This document shows, one piece after another, positions 11,293 to 21,627 of a stretch of 64,000 nt of DNA. The notes beneath the pieces are model-generated. The model was not told the DNA's origin. It worked only from the letters and a program-made list of their open reading frames with translations, and made no database searches. The DNA comes from Proteromonas lacertae. Its lineage: Eukaryota; Sar; Bigyra; Opalinata; Proteromonadidae. The position numbers were made by a program, and so were the translations under genes. Position 1 is the first letter of the stretch; each line of letters starts with the position of its first letter. The stretch covers positions 53,970 to 117,969 of the forward strand of contig NGBS01000607.1 in NCBI GenBank assembly GCA_002245135.1, given 5' to 3'.

Positions 11293-14200
11293 ATGAGTGT
11301 GCTAAGTAGTAATACGTCCAACTTTGAATTATATAATAGTCCTATAATTACCAAAATTAGAGGAATAAAAATGAAAAATGAAAAAGAATCAAAAAAACCA
11401 ACTCCAAGTGTGATAAAGAAACCCATAAGAACTCGTAAACAGACAGTAGGTATTTTAGAAAATGATGTAACAGCGTATAAATCTTCATTCATATTATTTT
11501 CAATAGTCGTATTACTTTAATGAAAGCTCTTAATACATCGTGCAATCCTGTTATTTTTAAATCAGTGGATGATGCAATTGACTATTTACATGCTGAATTT
11601 TGTGATTTAGTTATTTCTGACTTACAAATACCCTTTAGAAATCCAACACCCAATGGTGTTGCTATATTAGAAACAGTAAATCAAATAGTATATATATATA
11701 AAGTATATACAAATGTCTAGATGAAAAAGAAAATGAATAATTTATACTCTTCTACTAATGATGATATACCCACTAGAACTTGTGTAATATTCACAATTGA
11801 TAATGCAAAATATGAAACACAGAAATAGTATATATATATATATATATATATATATTGATTAGTATATTGGAAGAATCAATGAATAAAGGAATGATGGGAT
11901 TTTTAATCAAGCCTTTCACAAGCATTATGGAATTGGGTAATAAGTTAAACAGTATTTTAGATAAGATGAAGTCTTCCACTGATATATACTCTAAAATAAT
12001 GTCTGTAGATTATTCATTAGGAAAAGTATATTATTTTTTTTTATTATTATTTAGAATTCAATTCAATATGAAGAAAAAGTAGCACAAGAACTTGATATTT
12101 TAAATACACAAGCTGATCAATTAGCTCCAATAGATCGTGAATATATATCCTGTAGAATGAGAAGAATGTCCTCTCGTAGTGGTTCAGAGTTCGCTGGTAT
12201 TCAAGCAAGAGCCAAACGACTATCAAAAATTCATGAAAATGATAATGAAGATAATGAAGATAAAGAATATAGTGGTTATAATTATGGAAGTATGTTTGGT
12301 GAAAGTGATTTAGGCCCATTGCCTCCTATTGGAAGCGTAATGCATAGTAGATCATCACCACCATCGTATATTATATATATATATTATGTATATATTTTTT
12401 TAGAACTTCTCATTCTCATACAAGACCAAAACCATCTTATTTCTCATTTGATAGAGTTGGTTCACAAAGATCGTCAAATGGTGATAATGCTAATGGTAGT
12501 AATAATGATAATAATAATTACAGAAAGGAAAAGAAGAATAATAAATTAGATAAGTTTTCATCTAAAATAGAAACATCCGAATCTGCTAAAGCTGATGCTA
12601 AATTTAAACATATTGGCACTCTTATTTCACCATTCTCTTCTACTCCTTTATTAAATAGTAAATTTATATCTACAAATAAAGCGTCTAAGTTAAAAGAATC
12701 TAAAATATGTATTTTTATTTGTACTTCTTATCTTTTTTATAGATAAAGAAACTTCAGAATATCTACCTGAAGTATTACAAATGAACTTAAGGCAATTTCA
12801 TTTAAAACCTTTCGATAAGAATTCATCATTATGTTTACAGCAACTATACAGAGGTTTTGATTTTTACAATAAAAAACAATACAAAAGTGCAATTAAATGT
12901 TATACAAAGGGAGTAGAAATGGCTCCAAAACAGAAGAATGGTGATCCAGTTACCTCATTTGTTGCTGCTATTTTGTGTGATTTATATTATTGTAGAGGTT
13001 TAGCATATTATGGAGATCAGAATTATGATTATGCATTAAAAGATTTTTCAGAGTGTATTAAATATAAACCAGAATTGTATATTGTGAAATTATATTTATT
13101 ATTTTCTATATAGTGTTGATGTATTATTTAATCGAGCTTTATTATATTCAAGAATTGGCAAATTTGATAAAGCAATACAAGATTTATCTAAAGCAATTGA
13201 TCTAGAACCAGATGATATTGATTTATATCACAATAGAGCATTAATATATAGAAGATTAGGAAAATTTGCAGAAGCACAAACAGATTATAATCAAATAAAA
13301 GCAATTAAGAAGAAGAAAGGTATTGAAGCTGATGTATTTGTTGTTTTTATATATTGAATTTATAGAATTATACAATAAATGATGATGCAAGAAAGAGTAT
13401 GGCAAAAATTGGAAGTAGAAGAAATAGTTTGGTTAAAAGTGCAACTGATATTGCTATTAAAGATACAGAAATTAATTGTATTTTATATATCAATTATACT
13501 CTACTAGTTGATACACATGGTCAATTATTCTCTCAACCATCTGATGTTACAACTGCTTTAAAAACTGAGCCAATGAGAAGATCAAAATTTGATATTGATT
13601 CTGTGATTGAATTATTAAAAAAGAATCTTGAATTTGAAAATATGCCAAAAGCAAGATTACAACAAATAGCAAAAGTATTTTCCTCTTTTTTTTCTCCCTA
13701 TTATTATTATTATTATTATTATCATATAGAGAGCAACATATGCATTTTTTAAGAACAATCAATATGTGTTTAAAATACATGAACCAACTGATTATTTAGG
13801 TTTTATTATCAATGGGACATTAGCAGTAACAATGCCAAAAGGTGAAGATATTGTATAAGTATTTTTTATTATATGATTAGGGTGATGTGACAATCAATGT
13901 TTTACATAACTATGACACATTTGGTGCTAATAGTTTGATGGATAATAAATTCACAAGATCTGCAAATTTATTAGCTAAAGAAGATACAGCAATATTGAAG
14001 ATAGATACAAGTTTATTTAGAAGTGTAAATCTTAAAGATTGGTTCTTCAAAATACAAGATTATAAAGTGGGTTGGTTGAAGAAGATAGGAATATTTGATG
14101 TATATTTCTTTCGTTTTTATTTAATGTATTTATTATAGAGTTTATCAACAAGTGAATTGAAAGCAATGGCTGGTGTATCTGTATTAAGAAGATTTGATAA

Positions 14201-14930
14201 AGGTGTTATACTATTGAAACAAAATGATTCTCCAACATGTTTATATATATTAATCAAAGGAACTTTAAGGGTAACAATTACACCTGATGTAGCTACAGAA
14301 ATTGAAATTGAGTATAGGAAAACATCACATGAGTTAGAAACATTAAAATCCAAATATTCATATCATCATACTGGGTTAGTTAAATTAGGTACAACAGAAT
14401 ATGAATTAGAGTATATTTATTATATTTATTATTAATATTCTAGAAAGATAAGATTAAGAAATAAACTAGCAGAGATAAAAGAGAGATGGGATCAAGCAAA
14501 ACTTGAGCATCCATAGTATTTTTCATTTTTATTTTAATATATTTTATTTAGTATTAATTTAAATAAAAGTGTTCATCTTCGTACAATATTCCCTCCAGCA
14601 ATGTGTGGTGAAATTGCTATATTAGATCCTTGGGCAGGAAGTGAGAGAGTGACAGTAACAGCAGATACATCAGTGGAAGTGTTATTGATTGATAAATTCC
14701 AGATTGATTATAGATTGAAATGTAATGGTTTGCAGAATACAATATATAAGTTAATAAGAGAGAAAACTAAAGAGATTCCAGAATCTGGTGATGTTGTTAC
14801 AGCGTATATTATTCCCTTTATCATAATTTGATATAGATTGCAAACTGAAAAAGAATGGGCAAGAAAACGAAATAAGATAGTAAAATCCTTAAAGTTAAAA
14901 GATGATAAGAGTTTAGATTTAAAAATGTAA
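11293..14930 (+). CDS. Response-regulator receiver / TPR / cyclic-nucleotide-binding fusion protein
   Basis: I read a single gene of about 14 short introns encoding roughly 1,050 residues. After a basic N-terminal tail comes a receiver domain: acidic VGILEND, phosphoacceptor Asp in DLVISDLQIP, a Thr-containing TCVIFTI strand and the conserved Lys in GFLIKPFT. A Ser/Asn-rich linker follows (about 12,060-12,700). Then come TPR repeats (YRGFDFYNKKQYKSAIKCYTKGVEMAP; YCRGLAYYGDQNYDYALKDFSECIKYKPE; RALLYSRIGKFDKAIQDLSKAIDLEP; NRALIYRRLGKFAEAQTDY). Two cyclic-nucleotide-binding-like beta-rolls follow (13,700-14,050 and 14,150-14,800), the second with CGEIAILDPWAGSERVTVTA. The C-terminus is basic, with stop TAA 14928-14930. 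The order implies a phosphorelay output that also senses cAMP/cGMP or a similar ligand. No histidine kinase is in the window. Intron joins were checked for frame continuity by eye, not against transcripts. Confidence 0.75.
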
Positions 14931-15082
14931 ATAATCTTATACATATACATCATTTTATATTTAAATGTTTTGTTTTACATTTTTGATATTTTGACATGTC
15001 AATAAACACAGTAATTACATTTTCTGTGATTTATCTTTATTTTGGGTTATAAACCGTAATATATATTATATTTTATAAAATA

Positions 15083-15452
15083 ATATAATATAAATGTACT
15101 AAATCCTCTTTTATAAGGGTTAAGAGGAGGATTAACCTCATTTAAATCCTCCATGAAAGAGGAAAGAGGATTTATAGATCCTCTTTGAAAGAGGATATAT
15201 GATTTTTAGATCCTCTCTGAAAGAGGAATAATAAAAATTTAAAAATCCTCATTATAAAAATATGAAAGAAAGAAAAAATGTTAAACCATATAGATAATGT
15301 TATTAAAAAATTAGAAATCCTCCATGATAGAATTTTATGATGGACTATGATTTTTATCTGACCAGCCCCCCACTGTGTGGGGGGCCGAGGGGGGTTCCAG
15401 GCGGCAGGGGTTGAGGGAGGACTAGACTATAGTATAGACTAGAATAGATTAA
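15083..15452 (+). repeat. Left terminal inverted repeat of the Polinton
   Basis: This copy matches the reverse complement of 37017-37388 almost base for base. The only clear differences lie in the G/C runs near 15385-15400. It contains an array of ATCCTC/GAGGAT words, two of them forming dyads (ATCCTCTTTGAAAGAGGAT at 15178-15196 and a similar one at 15210-15227), and a GC-rich block at 15362-15418. Confidence 0.95.
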
Positions 15453-15579
15453 TAAGTGAGAGAATGTTATAGAAGAGGATTCGAAGTATCTATAACACTA
15501 TAGTTATGTATTTTTATAGAAAAGAGGAAAAACAAACATATTTCATCTCATAAAGAGGAATATTATCATTATTATCTAT

Positions 15580-16952
15580 TTAATGAGCTCTTTCCAGTGT
15601 TTTGATCCTTTCATCAAGTTTCTTGATTCCTTCTTTCACATTATCTACATCCTTTTGAATTTCATCAATCTCTTCTTCATAATCCTCTTTTGCTTTCTTT
15701 ATATCATTGAACTGTTTTTTGTAAGAAGCTTTATCAGGGTATTTTGATATATCCTTGGATTGATACTGTTCCTTATACTTCCTCATCTCTTCTAAAAGGT
15801 CATCCATTCTATCACTTTTCTTGTAGGCTTTATTCATCTGATTTTTCTTATATTTCATCATTTCAGTCTTGAGGAATTTACAGGTGTTGATAGAAAGGAT
15901 GTCAATGTATTTCACAAAGGATCCATTGTTGTACCACTGTTGAATTGAGGATTTTTTGTTGAGTATTATATCAAAGAGGTCTGAATCCTCATACTTCTTT
16001 GACAGATTTGGAGGAGGAATTTCAGCTACCTTTCTTTGTTTTCTCTTTGTTGTATCCTTCTTTTCTTTATCATTTCTTTCTCTCTTTTTAGGTAATAATG
16101 GTTTATCATCTTCACTATCAGTATCACTTTCACTATCGACTATTTGAGGAATATCCTCTTTTTCAATTTCTTTTGTAACTTCACTGACTTTCTTCAATTT
16201 GGAAGGATTCTTAGGAGGATTTGTTTCAGAAGAGGATTTTGATATCTTCTTTACATCAAACTTGTGGAGGATTGAAGTCTTTTGTAATACCTCTTTAAAT
16301 GAATCTGACTTGGGTTTGGGAGGAGGTACAGGAGGAGGATTTTCAAAATCATCATCATTAATCTCTCTACTATCCATTTTTTCTCGGTATTGTTTTCTAC
16401 GATTGAAAGCATCTCTTGCAGCCATATGTTTTTCTCTATCTTTGTTATATTTATCTTTTTCAATTTCCTCTTTTTGACTTTCCTCTTTTTGACTTTCCTC
16501 TTTTTGACTTTCCTCTTTTTGACTTTCCTCTTTTTCAATTTCCTCTTTTATACCATAAATAGGATGTTTCTTTTTGATTTGGAGGATATCAATTTCATTT
16601 TCCTCTTTATCCTCCATTTCCTCCATTTCCTCTTTTTCCTCCATTTCCTCTTTATCCTCCATTTCCTTCATTTCCTCCTTTGCATTTTCTTTCCAAGTCT
16701 ATTATAGATATATTATATAAAAAATATACTTCAGAATGATTTGCATCTAAATGATGAATGAAAACACATAACTGAGAATATAATCCTCGAACCGCAGCAT
16801 CATCCTCATTGCTCCATTTTTCCCTGGGATAAAATGGTTGACTACCTAAGAACTTTGTGAAAGTCCTACAATATATTAATGAGGAAATCTTACTTAGTAG
16901 CATCTGCTGTAGCAATTGTTAATTTCAATATTTCTGTAGTGTTGATTTCCAT
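15580..16952 (-). CDS. Polinton protein of unknown function with EESQK repeats and coiled coil (spliced)
   Basis: Unknown family. The gene starts at the ATG at 16952 (MEINTTEILKLTIATADATK) and has two host-style introns, 16865-16893 and 16699-16729, which join the frame cleanly. The N-terminal ~75 residues look globular (TFTKFLGSQPFYPREKW). A Glu/Lys/Met-rich stretch with four tandem EESQK units follows, then a basic and Pro-rich linker (NPPPVPPPKPKS), a KKRERNDKEKK-type nuclear-localisation-like segment, and a C-terminal coiled coil ending GIKKLDERIKTLERAH. It is the leftmost element gene, next to the left repeat. Introns in a Polinton gene suggest nuclear expression in this host. Confidence 0.65.
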
Positions 16953-17168
16953 ATATTTAAAAATTCTAACCATAAAAATGGCAGGAAAACTCAGAATGAA
17001 AAGTAACGACAAATTTACTTAAAAAGTAACGGTAGATTATGATTGGAGGAAATTCCTTCGTTACAAAACCGTTACTTTTTTACGAAAAATGAGGATTTTT
17101 GAAACCCAAAAAAGGAACTTAGAAAAAAATTCATTAATTAGGATTTTGAAATTACTCTATAACATTTT
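16953..17168. other. Intergenic region with repeated GTAACG sites
   Basis: AT-rich spacer carrying AAAAGTAACG at 16999-17008, AAAAAGTAACGG at 17021-17032, and inverted CGTTAC at 17059-17064 and CCGTTACTTTTT at 17069-17080. The same AAAAAAGTAACG is at 32859-32870 in another element spacer. It also contains a GATTGG (inverted CCAAT) at 17041-17046. The sites are possibly regulatory; function unknown. Confidence 0.4.
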
Positions 17169-17498
17169 CTAAATGGTATCAGAATATTTTGATGGAGGAT
17201 AATGTAATCTTCCACTACTTGTTCTATATGTTCTGTTTATTGATGCTAATTCCTCATTTTCCTCAATAATATCCTCTTCCTCATTATCTTCCTTTTTATT
17301 TGTACTTCCTAAATTATGCTGAATTTCCTCAACCACTTCAATTACTTTTGGAGGACAGTATGCTTTATATGTATAATATACAATTTTGATAACTTCTGTT
17401 ACAACCCAGAGTATCACATATACTAAGAGGATTCCTATACTTTGTTTGATTTCCTCAACATTTGTCTCTAAGACAGTCTCATTATTTTTTGATAACAT
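17169..17498 (-). CDS. Small single-pass membrane protein of the Polinton
   Basis: This 109-residue protein has a hydrophilic N-terminus, one long hydrophobic segment (about residues 19-45, IGILLVYVILWVVTEVIKIVYY), a CPP motif and an acidic C-terminal tail. I recognise no family. A conserved element promoter motif (inverted copy 17524-17542) lies upstream. A membrane protein in a Polinton could act in virion membrane interaction or egress, but this is inference. Confidence 0.6.
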   Translation of the reverse strand: MLSKNNETVLETNVEEIKQSIGILLVYVILWVVTEVIKIVYYTYKAYCPPKVIEVVEEIQHNLGSTNKKEDNEEEDIIEENEELASINRTYRTSSGRLHYPPSKYSDTI

Positions 17499-17523
17499 TT
17501 TGTTATTATGATAGTGCTATATA

Positions 17524-17542
17524 CAAAAACAACAAGAAAATT
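17524..17542 (-). promoter_or_regulatory. Polinton promoter-like motif for the 17498 gene
   Basis: Reads AATTTTCTTGTTGTTTTTG in the direction of the gene, about 26 bases before its ATG. It is one of at least eight copies placed just upstream of element start codons. Confidence 0.55.
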
Positions 17543-17572
17543 AAAAATGAAAATAAAGATTAATAATTAAGT

Positions 17573-17911
17573 TTAAGCATGATGAAAAAATGTATGTGTA
17601 TCTAAATACTGATGTTGTCTTCTAGTTAAAAAGGTACTTCGTATTCTTCTAGGTTGAACTGCTCCAGTATAAACAAGCAAGGGCATTTTAATTATCCAAA
17701 CACGTGAAGCAGTACCTGTAATGTGCAATTCTGGTATCCTTCTTATATTTTGATAAGGTCCTGAAATTATTAATATTGCATTGTTTCTTTGTAATCTTTC
17801 AGCAGCTGCACGAGTAACATTATATGCCCAATGATCATTATTATCAGAGTAAAGAGTAAACAAAACAGGTCCATTATCATCAAAACGCAAACGATAAGTA
17901 AGTAAAGGCAT
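17573..17911 (-). CDS. Unknown 112-residue Polinton protein
   Basis: The protein is compact with no long low-complexity region (starts MPLLTYRLRFDDNGPVLF). It is rich in beta-type segments such as NAILIISGP and ASRVWIIKMPLLVYTG, and ends in a basic, His/Arg-rich tail (TRRQHQYLDTHTFFHHA). I recognise no family. It lies in the minus-strand run of small genes and has the element promoter motif directly upstream (17917-17933). Its size and beta-rich look would suit a small capsid or cement protein, which is only a guess. Confidence 0.6.
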   Translation of the reverse strand: MPLLTYRLRFDDNGPVLFTLYSDNNDHWAYNVTRAAAERLQRNNAILIISGPYQNIRRIPELHITGTASRVWIIKMPLLVYTGAVQPRRIRSTFLTRRQHQYLDTHTFFHHA

Positions 17912-17916
17912 TATTT

Positions 17917-17933
17917 CAAAAACAACAAGAAAT
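17917..17933 (-). promoter_or_regulatory. Polinton promoter-like motif for the 17911 gene
   Basis: Reads ATTTCTTGTTGTTTTTG toward the gene, ending six bases before its ATG. It is a near-identical copy of the motif at 17524-17542. Confidence 0.55.
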
Positions 17934-17959
17934 AAGAAAATAATGGTTTATATTAAAAC

Positions 17960-18700
17960 TTATATTTCCATTTCCTCACTTTCCTCTTCATCATCATCAT
18001 TATCATCAAGATCCTCATCCATTGTAGAAGGAATGACAACATCTATCTTTCTTTTCTTTGGAGCTGGTTTTGGACATAATTCAACTTTTACTTTTCCTCC
18101 ATTTAAAACTTCCTCTTTAACATTTCCTTGTTTCTTTTGTTGTCTTTGTTTATCATAATACTCCTTTTTCTTTAAACGACATTTTTCACAACTTTTGTTT
18201 TTGTCACCATTTGGCTTTGTTGCAAAGTTTTCTAAAGGAAGGATTTTGTTGCATGTAGAACATTTTTGTGATCCTTCTGGTACTGGAGCTGATTCCTTCT
18301 TCTTTTTAGGAACATGAATGACTTTTTCATCTTCTTGCTCTTCATCCTCATCTTCTGCAAAAGGTTCACCTGGATTAACTCCTATTTTAAAATCTGATAA
18401 GATTTTGATTGGTTTAAGAGTAGTGAGTAAATCAATAAGATCCTCCTGTTTTGCATTTGCTATTCTGTATAAGCTTAATCCATCGATAAGATTTCTTAAA
18501 AGGATCTCTGTCATACTTCTTGTATGATTCACCATTATATCCCAAAAATTCTTGTTGTTGAGAATAAAGAAATCGAAATTCTCTTTTGTTAGTACTTCTG
18601 GTTCATTCAAAGGAGGAATGTTAATTGGAGGAGGAACAGCAACCTTAGGTGAACTAGGAAATGAACTTATGTTCATATCATCTTGTAAATCGGAATTCAT
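17960..18700 (-). CDS. Zinc-ribbon-containing Polinton protein
   Basis: The protein is 246 residues. After a Pro-rich N-terminus and a helical segment (NFDFFILNNKNFWDIMVNHTRSM), it has a four-cysteine module: CSTC, then LPLENFATKP, then CEKC followed by RLKKKEYYDKQRQ. This C-x2-C...C-x2-C arrangement is typical of small zinc ribbons found beside HNH-type or DNA-binding proteins of large DNA viruses. I see no nuclease motif. The tail has a PKKRKID nuclear-localisation-like signal and a long acidic run. A nucleic-acid-binding or transcription role is plausible but unproven. Confidence 0.6.
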   Translation of the reverse strand: MNSDLQDDMNISSFPSSPKVAVPPPINIPPLNEPEVLTKENFDFFILNNKNFWDIMVNHTRSMTEILLRNLIDGLSLYRIANAKQEDLIDLLTTLKPIKILSDFKIGVNPGEPFAEDEDEEQEDEKVIHVPKKKKESAPVPEGSQKCSTCNKILPLENFATKPNGDKNKSCEKCRLKKKEYYDKQRQQKKQGNVKEEVLNGGKVKVELCPKPAPKKRKIDVVIPSTMDEDLDDNDDDEEESEEMEI

Positions 18701-18797
18701 TTTTTGATTTTTTTAAATTTATGATAAGTTTTCAAAAGTTTTAGAAAATACTTAATTAAAATAAAACTTAGAAATTAGTAAAATTCTAATTAGCCAA

Positions 18798-19193
18798 TCA
18801 AATCGTTTTCCGTTTCTTTACATTTTTCCTTTCTTCTTCTTTTTCTTTATCATAATCTAATATCAAGCAGATAATCGATATGTTCCTTATATTCCAAATC
18901 CTTTCCGCTATTTCTGCATGTTTCCTTTGATAGGAGGATCGACTATCTTCAATACTCATTTGGAATCTCTCTAAAGATTGAGGAATATTTCCTTCCTTCT
19001 TCCTATTTTTCTTCTTTTTAATATATTGTAAGTAATCCTTGTATTCCTCTAAGCATAACTTATAATCCTCATAATATTCATCTAACTTACTATATTCAAG
19101 AGATATAGAAATTTCCTCCATATCCCACCATTTCCTCTTATTTACATTTTCAAACAACCCAAAATCAATAAAATCAAGATTATCCTGTTTCAT
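18798..19193 (-). CDS. Unknown charged Polinton protein
   Basis: I place the start at 19193 (MKQDNLDFIDFGLF) rather than the further upstream codon, because the upstream part is low-complexity and a T-rich promoter-like tract (TTTCATTTTTCTTTTTC) lies there. About 131 residues, helical and strongly charged (YYEDYKLCLEEYKDYLQYIKKKK), with a basic C-terminus (KEEERKNVKKRKTI). No family recognised. It sits in the minus-strand gene run. Confidence 0.5.
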   Translation of the reverse strand: MKQDNLDFIDFGLFENVNKRKWWDMEEISISLEYSKLDEYYEDYKLCLEEYKDYLQYIKKKKNRKKEGNIPQSLERFQMSIEDSRSSYQRKHAEIAERIWNIRNISIICLILDYDKEKEEERKNVKKRKTI

Positions 19194-19265
19194 AAGAAAA
19201 GTAGAAAGAAAAAGAAAAATGAAATCAACCCAAGAAAATAAGCACAAATAAGATCAAAATCCTTT

Positions 19266-19541
19266 TTAGAATAAATGCCTCATTATTATTTGATCTGGTG
19301 AAACTGGTCCTTCTACTTTAGGTTCAATCATTGTAGCTACTGATAATACTATTTCCATTGATTGGTATAGAAAATTGAAATTAATATTTTTGTTACCGTA
19401 ATAAATGCGAATCTTCCAATTCTTTAATCTTTCCTCCATGTTGTCTTCTATAACAAGAGTATATACTTCTTTCTCTAATTCCTTCAAAGTAGCCATTCTC
19501 AATTGAGTACTAGGATAATCGAGATGAAGATCTGAATACAT
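19266..19541 (-). CDS. Unknown 91-residue Polinton protein
   Basis: A small protein with a mixed helix/strand look (TLKELEKEVYTLVIEDNMEERLKNW, then QSMEIVLSVATMIEPKVEGPV). No family recognised. A clean copy of the element promoter motif (19551-19569) directly precedes the ATG, which supports it as a real gene. Confidence 0.5.
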   Translation of the reverse strand: MYSDLHLDYPSTQLRMATLKELEKEVYTLVIEDNMEERLKNWKIRIYYGNKNINFNFLYQSMEIVLSVATMIEPKVEGPVSPDQIIMRHLF

Positions 19542-19550
19542 TTTTTACTT

Positions 19551-19569
19551 AAAAACCAACAAGAAAATT
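19551..19569 (-). promoter_or_regulatory. Polinton promoter-like motif for the 19541 gene
   Basis: Reads AATTTTCTTGTTGGTTTTT toward the gene, about ten bases before the ATG. Confidence 0.55.
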
Positions 19570-19666
19570 GAAAATAAAATATCAGTTATACAATACTTAA
19601 ATTTTAATTGCTGACATTTGATTGGATAATTACGGAAAATCTGGATTTTGTATTTTGGTGTACTAA

Positions 19667-21043
19667 TTAAAAGTATTTACTAGCATATTCTACTTCGAAG
19701 TCATACTGTTTAGCCATTTTATCTAATTGATCATAAGTGTATTTTGATCTTTCCTCTTCTGTCATATGAATTGGATGTTTAGTAACTCTAAATAGCGGTG
19801 CTACTCTTGGATTGTTTTGAACTATATTTTCTATATAGTGAGGATCACTTATATCAAGTACATTTCTAGTAGGAGCATTAACAACACTCCATTTTGGTTG
19901 AAAAGGTTGTGGACCTTCGAACATAGTTCCAACAGTCTTAGTTTCAGGTGGAGGAGGAGGAAATGGTTTATAAACATCCGTTTGTGCATCTCTATATTGA
20001 GGAGGAGGATTCGTATTAGTTTCCTCTGTTCTATATTCTGGTCCTCTTGTAATTGGTTTAAAATCAACATTCTCTTGAGGACTTACACTAAATGTTCTTT
20101 GTGGAGGAGGTAAATCAACTGGAGGATTTACCCAATGTTTCAATAACTGAGGTTCATCTGTTTGAGTATATCCAGATGTTTTTGATGGGAAATAATTCTT
20201 TGGTTCTATAAACATTTCTGATAATTTTCTTTCATTTACAAAAGAGGATATAGGAGTTTCTGATGTTCTTCCTAATGTTGGAATTGGAGTAGTAAATGTA
20301 GGTGTTTGTTGTACTGTAAGAGGTCTTTCTGGAGGAACAATATTGATTGAAGGATAAGGATTTTCAACTACTAGTTTATTGATCTTGATATTTTTTGAAT
20401 TATCCTCATTTCTTTCATTTAAACCTATAAACAAAATATAATATAAAAATTAAAAATTACTTTTTAAAAAACTACTTATATCCTTGTCTCCAACTCCATC
20501 TTTTAAAGGATCATAATTTAATCCTCCTGTAGGAATAGATTTGGGATCATACATTCTTGGTAATAAAGAATCTCTTATACTCCCTGTTCTTCCATAAGGA
20601 ACACTTCTTGATAGAGGATCTGATGCACCAAACATAAATCCTCCTTTCATCATCTTCAATTGATTTTCTAATCTTTGTTTTCCTAAATTTAATTTTATCA
20701 TTTCTTGCTCTCTTTTGAAGATTTCATCTTTATTATCCTCATTAACTGGTAGAGATTCCATTCCTTCATAGTCTGTTATTTTTTTATTAATATCTATTAA
20801 GTTGTTTTTCAGTTCATTTATTTTCTGTAATTGGCTATCGAATTGCATTCCTTGTAAATGATCCAATCTAGATTGGTTAACATTGTATACTAATTCAGGA
20901 GCATCCATATCATATGCTAATCTCTTGAAGCTTTTATTTATTTTTCTTTTATACTTTCTTTTATGAGATCTCTTTCCTATTCTAGAAGATACTCTTTTTG
21001 CCAACTCAGTGATCAACTTATTAATAATATTTGATTTTTTCAT
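19667..21043 (-). CDS. Spliced Polinton structural-type protein with Pro-rich C-terminus
   Basis: I join two open frames through a 36-nt intron (20425-20460, GTAATTTTT...GTTTATAG). The downstream frame has no ATG start of its own, and the join is phase-perfect. The start is 21043 (MKKSNIINKLITEL), preceded by ATTCATTTTTGTTTTTCTTG. The N-terminal third is very basic (RIGKRSHKRKYKRKINKSFKR), the middle is coiled coil, and a MKGGF site matches the adenovirus-protease cleavage pattern (M/I/L-x-G-G). The C-terminal ~250 residues are Pro/Thr-rich (PPPPPETKTVG). About 446 residues in all; no known family. The protease site suggests a virion-maturation substrate, by inference. Confidence 0.55.
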
Positions 21044-21083
21044 ATTACCCAAGAAAAACAAAAATGAATTAAAAATATAAATT

Positions 21084-21587
21084 TTAATAAAAAGGGGCAA
21101 AAGCTTCTTTACTAGGATCTATAATAATTCCGTTTATTTTTTCTACTTTAGCTTCTCCAATTGGAGCATTCTTTGGAGGATCCTTTAATTTGCTTTTATC
21201 AGAGGATTTCTTTTCTGTAATTTCCTCTTCATCTGATCCTTCACTCTCCATTGACTTTTTTGATTCATCATCCTCATCCTCACTTGAACTTACTTCTACA
21301 ACTTTCTTTTTAGGTGCAGTCTTTTTTGTCTTTTCCTTTTTTGCTTTTCGAGCTTTTTCTAAACTTTTAATCCTGTTCTTATATTGTTCTGATGTAAGCT
21401 TTCTCCTTGAAGCAGTAGATGCTGTTTGAAATGCACTATTCAATCCTTGTAATTGACTAAGTATTTGTAAGTCTATTTGAGCACTTTTAGATAAATAGTC
21501 ATCATCATCATAATAATCATCATAATACCCATCGTCGTAATTCTGATAATATGATTGATTTCTATTGTTATTGTAATATGGATTCAT
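21084..21587 (-). CDS. Unknown Asp/Tyr-rich and Lys-rich Polinton protein
   Basis: Start placed at 21587 (MNPYYNNNRNQSYYQNYDD). About 167 residues: a Tyr/Asp/Asn-rich head, a helical segment (AQIDLQILSQLQGLNSAFQTA), a strongly basic stretch (KARKAKKEKTKKTAPKKK) and an acidic Ser-rich stretch before a short conserved-looking tail. It is low complexity with no recognised domain. Its position between the spliced structural-type gene and the arginine-rich core gene suggests a virion or nucleoprotein role. Confidence 0.5.
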   Translation of the reverse strand: MNPYYNNNRNQSYYQNYDDGYYDDYYDDDDYLSKSAQIDLQILSQLQGLNSAFQTASTASRRKLTSEQYKNRIKSLEKARKAKKEKTKKTAPKKKVVEVSSSEDEDDESKKSMESEGSDEEEITEKKSSDKSKLKDPPKNAPIGEAKVEKINGIIIDPSKEAFAPFY

Positions 21588-21627
21588 TTTTATATAGAAA
21601 AACAAAAATAAAAATAATAATAAAAAT

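Noticed and set aside
15060-15091. Exact target-site duplication of the Polinton (ATAAAAT at both sides)
   Set aside because: The motif is offset by a few bases between the two ends, and the borders are pure A/T, so no duplication can be claimed.
16251-16707. Long open frames opposite and in alternate phase of the EESQK repeats
   Set aside because: They are produced by the 15-bp repetitive coding sequence (KKRKV-type and FLFLTFL-type shadows) and have no independent support.
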